In this document: in pieces, positions 7,845-16,861 of the stretch
How positions within the stretch are numbered: the first letter of the stretch is position 1
Layout: each line of letters starts with the position of its first letter
Origin: Halomonas nitroreducens
GTDB taxonomy: Bacteria > Pseudomonadota > Gammaproteobacteria > Pseudomonadales > Halomonadaceae
Direction: 5' to 3'
DNA: 64,000 nt
Assembly (NCBI RefSeq): GCF_003966155.1
Contig: NZ_RXNS01000006.1
Coordinates: 1 to 64,000, forward strand
Notes under the pieces: generated by a model
Told to the model about the DNA's origin: nothing
Databases searched by the model: none
What the model saw: the letters and a program-made list of their open reading frames with translations, nothing else
Made by a program: the position numbers and the translations under genes

Positions 7845-10241
7845 GTGAGGCTCGGGCCGCGCGGCATGTGGTGGCTGGGGCTGCTGGTGTTGCTGTTCGG
7901 CGCCTGGCCGGCCCTGGCGGCAGCGCAGGCGCCTCCGGCGCGCATGCTGGTGCTGGCTTCGTACCACAGCGGCAACCCCTGGACCAACGAGCTGGTAGAG
8001 CGCATCGACGCGGCGGCGGAACGCCTGGCGCTCCCGGCCCTGGACGTCGACTACCTGGATGCCCGCCGCCTGGGCGAGGCCGAGGCCTTCCGCCTGGAGC
8101 TCAGCCGCCTCGAGGGGCGTCGCGCGGTGTCGCCGGCCGATCGCCTGCTGCTGCTGGACGACGCCGCCGTGCGCTTCTATCTGCAGCATGTCGATGCCCT
8201 GGGCGAACCGTCCCGGGTCGTGGCGCTGGGCGTCAATGATGACGCCCTGCGTCGCCGGGCGGTGGCCCGCGGTGTCAAGCTGATTCTCTATCCGGACCTG
8301 GCCAGCGAGTCGCTGCGCTTCCTGGCCGATGCCTTCGGCGGTCCCCTGCCCGTGCTGGTGCTGGGGGATCGCACCCCGGTGGGCGTCGATCTGACCACGG
8401 ACTTCCTGGCGAGCCTGTCCCGCGCCGAGGCCGCGCATGCCGTCGACGTGCTGTGGGACTGGACCCCGGCGTCGGTGACCCGCGCCCTGGCGGACCTGCC
8501 AGCGGACACCCGGGTCTACCTGGTGGAAGGGCAGACCACCGGCGCGGGTGACCTCGATCTCCGGCGACGGGGCTGGCTGCCGGATCTGCAGGCGAACGGG
8601 ATTCCCGTGTTCTGCCATCTGCCCTACCAGGTCGCGCTCGGCTGTAGCGGTGGGGCCATCCTGGATACCCGCCGCCTGGGCACACTGGCCGTCGAGGCCC
8701 TGGTCAGCCCCGCCTTCGCGCGGCTGCCGGCGCGACAGGCAGTCGGTGCAGGGCGACGCGTCCTCGATGCCCGCTGGTCCGGCCGCGTGCCGGCGCGCCT
8801 GGCGTCGCGGGTCGAGTGGCTGGCGGTGGGGGCGACGCTGCAGCGTGCCGAGCTTTCCAGCCAGCGACTGCTGTGGGCCAGCGTCGGGGTCGGCGGGGTG
8901 CTGGCTGGTAGCGTGCTGGTGCTGGCCTGGTCGCGGGGGCGCGCCCAGCGCGCCCGCCGGCAGCTGATGGTCGACCGCCTCACCGGCCTGCCCACCCGTC
9001 AGGTGCTCGAGAGCGACTTCGACAACGCCCAGGCGGCCCGGGATGGCTGGATGTTCGAGCTGAGCTCGCCGATGCTTCGCGATTATCGGGTGCGACTCGG
9101 ACTCCCGGCAGCCCAGGCGATGTTCCTCGAGCAGCTGGCGCTGATCCGCGAGGCCATGCCGCCGCACTGGTCGCTCTACGCGGGCAGCGGGTTCAACCTG
9201 CTGGGTGTGATCCCTGACGGCCAGGACGTGGCCAAGGGGGAGCAGCACTTCGATGCCATGCTGGCACGGCTCGATGGTCTGCTGCGCACCGACGCCACCC
9301 ATCGCCTGGCCTGGCATGCCAGCCTGCTGCGGCTGGGCGGTCACCGGGCGGATGTCACCCAGTGCTGTGCCGCCCTCGACGACGGTCTGGTGCGCCTGGA
9401 GCGCCAGGGCTGGCGGCAGCCGGTGATGCCGGTCGAGCCCCTGGCTGCCCAGGCGGCCACCCGTTTCCGGCGCCTGGCCGATGCAATCGAGACGCTGATC
9501 GCTGCGCCGGAGGCCCAGTGGCGGCTGGTGCTGCAGCCCAAGGTCAGGCCGAGTGACCACGCCCTGCTCGGAGTCGAGGCGTTGATCCGCTGGCGGCATC
9601 CGCAGCTGGGCGACATCGCGCCGGGAGAGTTCCTGCCGGTGGTCGAGAGCCTCGGGCACTCGGCGAGGCTTGATCGCTGGGTGATGGAGACCAGCCTGGC
9701 CTGGCTCGAGGCCCATCGCGATCGGCTGTCGACGCTGCCCAGCCTGGCCATCAACGTCAATCTCGCCACCCTGGAAAGCGAGGGGTTCCTGCTGGCCCTG
9801 GCGGCCCAACTCGAGGCGCGGGGCCTGCCTCCGCAATGCCTCGAACTCGAGGTCACCGAGCATGCGGACTTCAGCGACCTGACCCGGGTCGAGGCGGTGC
9901 TGGACCGGCTTCACGACCTGGGGGTGCGGGTGGCGTTGGATGATTTCGGCACCGGCTATACGGCTTTCCAGCTGCTCCAGCGCCTGCCCTTCGACGTGGT
10001 CAAGCTCGACCGGACCCTGTTGCTGGCGGCGGGGGAGCACGGCCGGGCCTTCGAGGCCTACGAGGCCATGGTGCGCTTCTGTCGTCAGCTGGGTCTGGAC
10101 GTGGTGGCCGAGGGGGTGGAAACGTCGGCCCAGGCCACCTGGCTGGCCGGCCAGGACATCCAGGCCCTGCAGGGCTTCGGGCTCGCCCGTCCCCTGGAGC
10201 TCGACGACTACCTGGCCCGCTACGCTGGCGGCGGTCGCTGA
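7845..10241 (+). CDS. Periplasmic-sensor protein with degenerate GGDEF and intact EAL domain
   Basis: The 798-residue protein starts at a GTG with GGGAGAGGGA about 11 bases upstream. This gives a signal anchor (MWWLGLLVLLFGAW), a substrate-binding-protein-like periplasmic region (about 30-320), one membrane segment (about 345-365), a vestigial GGDEF region in which AGSGF stands at the active-site position, and an EAL domain (about 550-790). EAL residues look intact: GVEALIRWRHP, INVNLA, ELEVTEHAD, ALDDFGTGYTAFQLL, KLDR and VAEGVET. It should therefore cut cyclic di-GMP in the cytoplasm in response to a periplasmic signal. The exact start is uncertain: an ATG lies at 7866 and another at 7704. 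Confidence 0.82.
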   Translation: MRLGPRGMWWLGLLVLLFGAWPALAAAQAPPARMLVLASYHSGNPWTNELVERIDAAAERLALPALDVDYLDARRLGEAEAFRLELSRLEGRRAVSPADRLLLLDDAAVRFYLQHVDALGEPSRVVALGVNDDALRRRAVARGVKLILYPDLASESLRFLADAFGGPLPVLVLGDRTPVGVDLTTDFLASLSRAEAAHAVDVLWDWTPASVTRALADLPADTRVYLVEGQTTGAGDLDLRRRGWLPDLQANGIPVFCHLPYQVALGCSGGAILDTRRLGTLAVEALVSPAFARLPARQAVGAGRRVLDARWSGRVPARLASRVEWLAVGATLQRAELSSQRLLWASVGVGGVLAGSVLVLAWSRGRAQRARRQLMVDRLTGLPTRQVLESDFDNAQAARDGWMFELSSPMLRDYRVRLGLPAAQAMFLEQLALIREAMPPHWSLYAGSGFNLLGVIPDGQDVAKGEQHFDAMLARLDGLLRTDATHRLAWHASLLRLGGHRADVTQCCAALDDGLVRLERQGWRQPVMPVEPLAAQAATRFRRLADAIETLIAAPEAQWRLVLQPKVRPSDHALLGVEALIRWRHPQLGDIAPGEFLPVVESLGHSARLDRWVMETSLAWLEAHRDRLSTLPSLAINVNLATLESEGFLLALAAQLEARGLPPQCLELEVTEHADFSDLTRVEAVLDRLHDLGVRVALDDFGTGYTAFQLLQRLPFDVVKLDRTLLLAAGEHGRAFEAYEAMVRFCRQLGLDVVAEGVETSAQATWLAGQDIQALQGFGLARPLELDDYLARYAGGGR

Positions 10242-10250
10242 GCCATACGC

Positions 10251-11156
10251 TCAGGCGCCGGCGGCCTGCCGCGGGCGCCCCTGCCAGGCCGACCAGGAGT
10301 ACAGGGCCAGGCCGATCCAGATCAGGCCGAAGGTCGCCAGCTGGACCGAGGTCAGCGGCTCGCGGAACACCAGCAGGGCGATGAAGAACTGCAGGCTCGG
10401 GTTCAGGTACATCAGGAACCCCAAGGTCGCCAGGCGAAGGCGTCGCGCCGCCCCCGCGAAGGCCAGCAGCGGCAGGGCGGTCAGCACCCCGCTGGTCACC
10501 AGCAGGACAGTGGTTCGGCCGTCGTCCAGGAAGTGGGACTGCCCGGCCTGGCCGAGCCAGGCCAGCGCCAGCAGCCCGAAGGGCAGCAGCAGCAGGGTCT
10601 CGACGAACAGGCCGGACAGGCCGTCCAGGGGGACCTGCTTGCGCAGCAGCCCGTAGGTGCCGAAGGACAGCGCCAGGGTCAGGCTGATCCACGGCAGCTC
10701 GCCGAGCATCGCCAGCTGCAGGGCGATGGCCACGCCGGCCAGCACCACTGCCAGGGCCTGGAGGCGCGCCATGCGCTCGCGCAGCACCAGCATGCCCAAG
10801 GCCACGTTGACCAGCGGCGTGAGAAAGTAGCCGAGGCTGGCCTGGAGCACCTGGCGGCTTTCCACCGCATAGATATACAGGCCCCAGTTGAGGGCGATCA
10901 GCAGCGCGCAGCCGAGCACCCGGCCGAGCCGCCTTGGCTGGGCCAGGGCCTGGCGGACCGGCGACCAGCGGCGCAGCAGGACGATCACCCCGGCCAGGAA
11001 GAGGCACGACCAGAGGACCCGATGGACGAGGATCTCGTAGGCCGGCACGCCCTCGAAGAGGGCGAAGAACAGCGGGAAGCAGCCCCACATCAGGTAGGCG
11101 GCAAGGCCAAAGCCGACCCCCTTGGCGGCCTCGGCGTCGGTGGCAGTCGGGATCAT
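10251..11156 (-). CDS. rarD: RarD-type EamA-family transporter
   Basis: The 301-residue polytopic protein has about ten membrane segments in two EamA repeats. RarD landmarks are GFGLAAYLMWGCFPLFF at the N-terminus, EILVHRVLWS, NWGLYIYAVES, LGYFLTPLVNVALG in the first repeat and GFLMYLNPSLQFFIALLVFRE in the second. RarD was named for chloramphenicol sensitivity in Pseudomonas, but the true substrate is unknown. EamA carriers usually export amino acids or other metabolites. The gene is convergent with the EAL gene, nine bases apart. Confidence 0.88.
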   Translation of the reverse strand: MIPTATDAEAAKGVGFGLAAYLMWGCFPLFFALFEGVPAYEILVHRVLWSCLFLAGVIVLLRRWSPVRQALAQPRRLGRVLGCALLIALNWGLYIYAVESRQVLQASLGYFLTPLVNVALGMLVLRERMARLQALAVVLAGVAIALQLAMLGELPWISLTLALSFGTYGLLRKQVPLDGLSGLFVETLLLLPFGLLALAWLGQAGQSHFLDDGRTTVLLVTSGVLTALPLLAFAGAARRLRLATLGFLMYLNPSLQFFIALLVFREPLTSVQLATFGLIWIGLALYSWSAWQGRPRQAAGA

Positions 11157-11292
11157 GCTTATCGTCCTAACAAAACGCCTAGGCTAGCACACACCGGCCG
11201 CGGTGTGCCGAGGCGGTCATCGAGGTGATCTCGGGATAGTGGCCGGTGCCGCGGCGTTTGACCTTGCAACCGGCGGATAGAAGGGAGGGTAG

Positions 11293-12129
11293 ATGCTGAA
11301 GGTAGCCGCTGGCCTGCTGGCCGCATATTCCCTGGTGCTGCTGTTGGCCTGGGCCTTCCAGGCACGCCTGCTCTACCTGCCCCATGTGGGGCGCGAGGTC
11401 ATGGGGACGCCGACCGACATCGGCCTTGACTGGGAAGCGGTGAGGCTGCGGACCAGCGACGACCTCACCCTGGCGGCGTGGTGGATACCGGCCGAGCCGG
11501 CGCGCGCCACGCTGCTCTTCTTTCATGGCAATGCCGGCAACATCTCCCACCGCCTGGCGTCGATCCGCCAGTTTCACCGCCTGGGGCTCTCGGTGCTGAT
11601 CGTCGACTACCGCGGTTACGGGGAAAGCGAAGGGCGCCCGTCAGAGGAAGGCACCGCGCGGGATGCGCGGGCCGCCTGGCAGTGGCTGGTTGAGGAACGC
11701 GGCCTCGCCGCCGAGGAGATCGTGCTCTTCGGCCGCTCCCTCGGGGCGGGCGTGGCCGCGGAACTGGCCGCTTCGTTGCCGCCGGGCGAGGGCCCGGGGG
11801 CGCTGATCCTGGAGTCGGCGTTTCGCTCGGTGCCCAAGCTCGGCCAGCGACTCTATCCCTTCCTGCCGGTTCGCTGGCTGTCGCGTTTCGAATACGATGT
11901 CGAGCGCTACGTGACCCAGCGCTCGGCGCCGCTGCTGGTGATCCACAGCCGGGAGGACGAGATCATTCCCTTCGGCGAGGGCAAGGCCGTCTATGAAGCC
12001 GCCCGCGAGCCCAAGGAGCTGCTGGTCATCCACGGCGGCCACAACACCGGCTTTCTCGACAGCGAGCCCGAGTATTCCGCCGGCATCGCCGCCTTCCTGG
12101 ACGAGCACCTCGAGACGTGGCGTCCCTGA
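11293..12129 (+). CDS. Membrane-anchored alpha/beta hydrolase, YfhR/BEM46 family
   Basis: The 278-residue protein begins with a membrane segment (residues 4-24) followed by an alpha/beta hydrolase fold. The oxyanion-region motif LLFFHGNAGNISHRL, DYRGYGESEGRPSEEG, the nucleophile elbow GRSLGAGVA (Ser), an Asp in HSREDEIIPF and a His in GGHNTGFL make a complete catalytic triad. Length and motifs match the BEM46/YfhR group of serine hydrolases, whose substrates are unknown. GGGAGGG sits just upstream of the start. It is probably tethered to the inner membrane. Confidence 0.85.
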   Translation: MLKVAAGLLAAYSLVLLLAWAFQARLLYLPHVGREVMGTPTDIGLDWEAVRLRTSDDLTLAAWWIPAEPARATLLFFHGNAGNISHRLASIRQFHRLGLSVLIVDYRGYGESEGRPSEEGTARDARAAWQWLVEERGLAAEEIVLFGRSLGAGVAAELAASLPPGEGPGALILESAFRSVPKLGQRLYPFLPVRWLSRFEYDVERYVTQRSAPLLVIHSREDEIIPFGEGKAVYEAAREPKELLVIHGGHNTGFLDSEPEYSAGIAAFLDEHLETWRP

Positions 12130-12282
12130 TCCCCGACGAACCCAGCGAGTGGCGGGTGCAGATAAGGAACCGCCCATTCCATACCGTCCCTCGATGTCTT
12201 GCCTGCTGGCGATGCTGCTCACGCCGGTGATGCGCAACAATCGCCTGGTGGCGGCCTAGCCGTCGCCGGTGGGGGGAGTATG

Positions 12283-12570
12283 GCCGTGGCCGGTGGGCAG
12301 GAAGTGCAGGAGGCGGCCTCCCGCTCCCTAAAGACGGCCTTCTTCGTCGCCGTCGGGCTGATGGCGCAGTTCCGGGTCATTCAGTTCAACAGCCTCTACC
12401 ATGCGGCGCTGGTGCTCGCGGTGATCATCTATTCCACGGTGGGCATGCTGCTGAGGCTGCTGGCCAACAGTGAACCTTTCGGCATCCTCATGGGGGGCAT
12501 GGCCATCATTGCCCTGGCGGGAAGCGTGGTGAACAACATTCCAGCAGGCGGTCTCGCACCAGGAGGGTCG
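12283..12570 (+). pseudogene. Remnant of an RND efflux pump gene
   Basis: About 90 codons read QEVQEAASRSLKTAFF, MAQFRVIQFNSLYHAALVL and PFGILMGGMAIIALAGSVVNN. This is the membrane block of AcrB/MexB-type pumps, where the usual text is VTQFNSFYQ and PFGIVMxGIGVIALAGIVVNNNIVLID. The homology breaks immediately after VVNN and there is no pump sequence before the QE. The remaining thousand-odd residues of a normal pump are absent. No start or ribosome site serves it. It lies at the left edge of the catabolic island and is best read as a deletion scar. Confidence 0.75.
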
Positions 12571-12618
12571 TAAGGTGCGCGGTGGCCAAGAAAACTCGCT
12601 GGTAGCACTGACTCGCCG

Positions 12619-14235
12619 TCAACCGGGTGGTTCAGGAGGCAAGGGGGGCTTGCCCAGTATCAGGTCGGCCGCCTTTTCCCCGATCATCAGGGCGAGCGCA
12701 TTGGTATTCGCCGCCGGCATCGTCGGCATGATGGAGGCATCGGCCACACGCAGTCCCTGCACGCCGTGAACCCGCAGCTGGTCATCGACCACGCTGTCCG
12801 TGCGCTTCGCTGGCCCCATGCGGCAGGTCCCGATCGGATGATAGGTGGTATTGCCGGTGTGGCGAGCATGGTCGAGCAGTTCAGCATCGCTCTGTGCCCG
12901 GTTGCCGGGCCAGACTTCCTGTTCGACATGCCGCGAAAAGGGGAGGCTGCCGATCAGCTGGCGGCCGAGACGCATGGCGGCGAGTAGGGCCAGACGATCC
13001 TCCTCCTCGGCCAGGTAGTTCGGCTGGATCTCGGGTGGTGCGAAGGGGTCGGCCGACAGGGCGCGGACATGTCCCCTGCTGGCCGGTCGCTGCTGCCAGC
13101 AAGCGATGGTCGCGCCGGGAAGCTTGTCCAGCCCGTTCCAGATTCCCGCCGGATAGCTGGCGGGAGTGAAGGAGACCTGGATATCGCCGTGGTCCGATTT
13201 CCAGAAACAGTAGACCAGGGTCGGAGTCAGGGCCAGGGCACCGCGCCGGCTGAAAGCGTAGCGGGCGACTTCCCTCACCAGCTTGAGCCCGCGCACGCGC
13301 TCGTTGATGGTTTCGATGCCACGAATGCGCATCACCAACCTTGCCGCATAGTGGTCGCATAGATTCTCACCGACCCCGGCGAGGGAGTGAACCAGAGGTA
13401 CGCCGATGTGCTGCAGCAGGCTCGGGGCCCCGATGCCCGATAGCTGTAGCAGGTGTGGTGATGCGATGGCGCCGCCACAGAGGATCACTTCCCGGTTCGC
13501 GAGTACCACCTGGTCACGGCCGCCCCGGTGGTAGCGCACACCGACGGCACGCCTACCCGCCAGGAGAACCTGCAGTACTCGGGCCCGGGTTCGTACCTCG
13601 GTGTTGCCACGCTTCATCGCTGGATAGAGGAAGGTCCGTGCAGGGCTGACCCGACGCCCCCGATGAATGCTGCGCTGGACGTAGGCGATGCCCTCCTGCG
13701 ATGCACCGTTGTAGTCGGGGTTGCGTGGAATGCCGAGTGACTCCGCCCCGTCCATGAAGGCATCACAGAGTGGATCAGATTGATCGATATCGGTGATGGT
13801 GAAGGGGCCGGCCCTCCCCCGATAGCGGTCATCGCCGTCGCCGATACGCCGTTCGCAGCGCTTGAAATACGGCAATACCTCCGCATAGCTCCAGCCGCGG
13901 TTGCCCATCGCTGCCCAGCGGTCGAAGTCGGAGCGGTGACCTCGGGTGTAGACATGTCCGTTGATCGATCCCGACCCACCAAGCGTCTTACCGCGCGACT
14001 GGATGATGCAGCGTCCTCCCGTCCCCCAACTGGGTGCCGTGCGGTACATCCAGTTGATGCGGGGATTATCGAGGGTATGCACCACGGCGGCCGGCACATG
14101 GATGGACGGGTGACAGTCTCTTGGGCCGGCTTCGAGCACGCAGACCGAGCCCTGCCCCGATTCCGATAGCCTACCAGCGACTACCGAACCGCCGCTGCCC
14201 GCGCCAATGACGACATAATCGAAGCGATCAGTCAT
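12619..14235 (-). CDS. GMC-family FAD-dependent alcohol/choline oxidoreductase
   Basis: The 538-residue protein opens with the FAD-binding YVVIGAGSGGSVVAGRLSE (about residues 6-25). It carries the GMC signatures GKTLGGSGSINGHVYTRG and GGAIASPHLLQLSGIG, and ends with the catalytic TTYHPIGTCRMG and PAANTNALALMIGEKAADLI. GMC enzymes oxidise primary alcohols to aldehydes with quinone or oxygen as acceptor. The start follows the aldehyde dehydrogenase stop by two bases, so the pair is coupled and probably performs alcohol-to-acid oxidation. No BetI-type regulator is present and the ALDH is not typical BetB, so classic choline-to-betaine conversion is not assumed. Confidence 0.85.
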   Translation of the reverse strand: MTDRFDYVVIGAGSGGSVVAGRLSESGQGSVCVLEAGPRDCHPSIHVPAAVVHTLDNPRINWMYRTAPSWGTGGRCIIQSRGKTLGGSGSINGHVYTRGHRSDFDRWAAMGNRGWSYAEVLPYFKRCERRIGDGDDRYRGRAGPFTITDIDQSDPLCDAFMDGAESLGIPRNPDYNGASQEGIAYVQRSIHRGRRVSPARTFLYPAMKRGNTEVRTRARVLQVLLAGRRAVGVRYHRGGRDQVVLANREVILCGGAIASPHLLQLSGIGAPSLLQHIGVPLVHSLAGVGENLCDHYAARLVMRIRGIETINERVRGLKLVREVARYAFSRRGALALTPTLVYCFWKSDHGDIQVSFTPASYPAGIWNGLDKLPGATIACWQQRPASRGHVRALSADPFAPPEIQPNYLAEEEDRLALLAAMRLGRQLIGSLPFSRHVEQEVWPGNRAQSDAELLDHARHTGNTTYHPIGTCRMGPAKRTDSVVDDQLRVHGVQGLRVADASIMPTMPAANTNALALMIGEKAADLILGKPPLPPEPPG

Positions 14236-14237
14236 GG

Positions 14238-15692
14238 TTAGAGGCGGATGCCGACATTCTTGGTCTGAACATAGCCGAGCAGGGCTTCCTGCCCCTTCTC
14301 CCGGCCATACCCCGACCGCTTGGTGCCACCGAAGGGGGTCTCTACGCCACCCGTCCACCATTCATTGACATAGACTTGCCCGGCGACCAAACGGTCGGCC
14401 GTCCAGTGGGCCAGCCTCAGGTCGTTGGTATATACCCCGGCCGCCAGGCCGTAGTCTGTGCCGTTGGCAACGGCGATGGCCTCCTCCGGCGAGTCGAAGG
14501 GGAGGACCACGATCACCGGGCCGAAGAACTCCTCCTGGGCGATCCGCATCTCGGGACGCACCTGGGTGAAGATGGTGGGCGCCATGAAATGTCCTGGCAT
14601 GCCGGCGATACGTGCCCCCCCGGTGACCAGTGTCGCGCCCTCCGAGACTCCGATACGGCAGAGGGACTCGACCCGATCAAGTTGCCGCGCGGAAATCAGG
14701 GGACCCATGTCGCAGCCGTCGATGCCCGGACCGACGCTAAGCGTTTCGGCCTCGTCCTTGAGCCGTGCCACCAGCTCGTCATGGATCGAACGGTGCACGA
14801 TCAGGCGAGAGCCGGCCGAGCAGATCTGTCCGGCATGATGAAAGATTCCCCGCGCGGCGCTTTTTGCCACCTGCCCCAGGTCCGCATCCGGATAGACGAT
14901 CCCGCCCGACTTGCCGCCCAGTTCCATGATGCAGGGGACGATCCGTTCCGAGGCGGCCCGCAGCACGCTTCGGCCGGTTTCGACGGAACCGGTGAAGACG
15001 ATGTGGTCGATATCGCCATGCGCGGTCAGGCTGGCGCCGGCATCATGCCCGTAGCCGCAGATGATATTGACGGCCCCCCGAGGGATGCCGGCCCGCTCGC
15101 ACGCCTCGGCAAACAGGAACAGGCTCAACGGGGAGTCCTCCGGTGACTTGAGGACGACGGTATTGCCCGTGAGGAGAGCGCAGGTGATGGAGCGCACCCC
15201 CACCGGAAGCGGCCCGTTCCACGGCACGATCTGGGCCGAAACCCCGAATGGCATATGGGTGGTGTAGTCGAGCACCCCCTCGCCCAGAGGGATCTGGCGG
15301 CCCTCCAGCTTGTCGGCCATGCCAGCGTAGTAGTTCAGGTAGCGCTGAGCCAGGGTGACATCCTCGTATCCCCCCTTCAGTGTCTTGCCATTGTCGAAGC
15401 ACTCGACGTTGGCGATCTCGTCAGCCAGTTCACCGAGCCGGAGGGACACCTCCCGCATCATCTCTCCCCGCTGATGAGGCGGTATCTCGGCCAGGTTTCG
15501 ATTGTCGAAACAACGTCTCGCAGCTGCCACGGCCCGATCCACATCGGCGGGCATGGCGCGGGCGACTTCGGCAATGGGGTCGCCGGTCGCCGGGTTGGTG
15601 ATGACGAGGCGCTCGTTGCTGGCGCCATCCGTCCATTCGCCATCGATGAAATTCTTCCAGTATGGCCTGATGGTGGTCACTGTCTCCCCCAT
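14238..15692 (-). CDS. NAD(P)-dependent aldehyde dehydrogenase
   Basis: The 484-residue cytoplasmic enzyme of the ALDH superfamily shows the cofactor and active-site motifs VPWNGPLPVGVRS, VFTGSVETGRSVL, MELGGKSGGIV (general-base Glu), HHAGQICSAGSRL (catalytic Cys), EEFFGPVIVVLPF and PFGGTKRSGYGREKG. It converts an aldehyde to its acid and is first in a two-gene unit with the GMC oxidoreductase. The start at 15692 (MGETVTTIRPYW) matches the family N-terminus, but the ribosome site there is weak and an upstream ATG at about 15740 is possible. It is divergent from the LysR regulator, which probably controls it. Confidence 0.85.
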   Translation of the reverse strand: MGETVTTIRPYWKNFIDGEWTDGASNERLVITNPATGDPIAEVARAMPADVDRAVAAARRCFDNRNLAEIPPHQRGEMMREVSLRLGELADEIANVECFDNGKTLKGGYEDVTLAQRYLNYYAGMADKLEGRQIPLGEGVLDYTTHMPFGVSAQIVPWNGPLPVGVRSITCALLTGNTVVLKSPEDSPLSLFLFAEACERAGIPRGAVNIICGYGHDAGASLTAHGDIDHIVFTGSVETGRSVLRAASERIVPCIMELGGKSGGIVYPDADLGQVAKSAARGIFHHAGQICSAGSRLIVHRSIHDELVARLKDEAETLSVGPGIDGCDMGPLISARQLDRVESLCRIGVSEGATLVTGGARIAGMPGHFMAPTIFTQVRPEMRIAQEEFFGPVIVVLPFDSPEEAIAVANGTDYGLAAGVYTNDLRLAHWTADRLVAGQVYVNEWWTGGVETPFGGTKRSGYGREKGQEALLGYVQTKNVGIRL

Positions 15693-15787
15693 GGTACTCG
15701 TCTGTCCGGCACAACTGTCGAAACGGGTCACTGAAGACATCATTGCGAGTCGGCGTACCCTTGGCGAATGCCGGTTCGGGATCGAAT

Positions 15788-15804
15788 CATGCGTGATTTG
15801 CATG
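15788..15804. promoter_or_regulatory. Candidate LysR-type operator between ALDH and regulator genes
   Basis: CATGC and GCATG flank seven bases (GTGATTT), making a 17-base dyad that contains a T-N11-A core. This is the usual LysR-family box. It lies in the 182-base gap between the divergent aldehyde dehydrogenase and LysR genes, where autoregulatory boxes of this family normally sit. No binding evidence is available. Confidence 0.45.
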
Positions 15805-15874
15805 CCTACCGCAGTCGGGCCATGATCGGTGTTCAATGGGCTGATTCGGCCTGGCCATGCCGGAGTCTCCTGCG

Positions 15875-16789
15875 ATGGAAATCAAGTGGCTGATGGACTT
15901 CCTGTCCCTGGCGGATACGGGCAACTTCTCGCGCTCGGCCGAGTCTCGTGCCACCACCCAGCCCGCCTTCAGCCGGCGCATCAAGGCACTGGAAGAGTGG
16001 GTGGGCGCACCACTGTTTGATCGTGGCAAGCAACCCATCACGCTGACGCCGGCGGGCGAACGCTTTCATCCGGTTGCCGAGGGTGTGCTGCGTCGGCTCT
16101 TCCAGGCACGTGACGAGATTCGCCAGATCGGTCAGTCGAGCGAGAACACTATCTCGTTCTCCTCCACCCACAGCCTGTCCCTGACCTTTTTCCCCGACTG
16201 GATTCGACATATCGAGGAGCGAGCCGGCGTGTTGCTGATCCGTCTGGATTCCAATCAGGTGGGCAGCTGTGTGCAGTCGCTGTTGCGTGGTGAGTGCCAC
16301 TTCATGATGTGCCATACCCACCCCTCGGTGGATATCCCGCTGCCCGAGGACCGTTACCAGTCGGTGAAGGTCGGTGAGGACCGTCTGCTGCCGGTCTCGG
16401 CACCGGACGAGCAGGGGCGGCCATCGCAGCCGCTGCCAGGTTCGACGGCATCGCCACTCGCGTATCTGGCCTATGCGGAAACCTCCGCCATCGGGCGCGC
16501 AGTGGATTTCATGCTGGCGCACCATCCCGCTCGCCCGGTCATGAAGCGGGTCTTCGAAACCCACCTGGCGGCCGTACTGAAAACCATGGCCCGCGACGGG
16601 CGAGGCCTGGCGTGGCTGCCCGAGAACCAGATCCTTGCGGAGCTGGAGGCGGGAACACTGGTGCTATCCGGAGACGCCTCCTGGTGCATTCCCGTCGACA
16701 TCCGAGTGTTTCGCTCCCGGGAGCCCCTCCCTCATGCCGCGGAAGAGTTCTGGGCGGTGCTCGGTGATACCGCTACGGCATCGGACTAG
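15875..16789 (+). CDS. LysR-family regulator, HypT (YjiE)-like
   Basis: The 304-residue protein has an N-terminal winged helix-turn-helix (MEIKWLMDFLSLADTGNFSR, then TTQPAFSRRIKALEEWVG) and a two-lobed effector domain. STHSLSLTFFPDWI and GLAWLPENQILAEL closely resemble E. coli HypT/YjiE, a hypochlorite-responsive LysR protein. Many subfamily members are instead local pathway regulators. The ATG at 15875 is preferred because GGAG lies nine bases upstream, although an ATG at 15857 is in frame. Its position between the ALDH/GMC pair and the M81-TRAP block suggests it governs both arms of the island. Confidence 0.85.
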   Translation: MEIKWLMDFLSLADTGNFSRSAESRATTQPAFSRRIKALEEWVGAPLFDRGKQPITLTPAGERFHPVAEGVLRRLFQARDEIRQIGQSSENTISFSSTHSLSLTFFPDWIRHIEERAGVLLIRLDSNQVGSCVQSLLRGECHFMMCHTHPSVDIPLPEDRYQSVKVGEDRLLPVSAPDEQGRPSQPLPGSTASPLAYLAYAETSAIGRAVDFMLAHHPARPVMKRVFETHLAAVLKTMARDGRGLAWLPENQILAELEAGTLVLSGDASWCIPVDIRVFRSREPLPHAAEEFWAVLGDTATASD

Positions 16790-16861
16790 GCCGAGGTAGC
16801 ATTGGGGGCCCGGGAAAGGTCCCATGTAAGCTGTAATCTCCATCAGAAGGGGATTGATCAG

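Noticed and set aside
12619..15692. BetA-BetB choline-to-glycine-betaine pathway
   Set aside because: The GMC and ALDH genes lack an adjacent betI or choline carrier and are regulated from a LysR-type gene. The general GMC text does not single out BetA, so a general alcohol/aldehyde role was kept.
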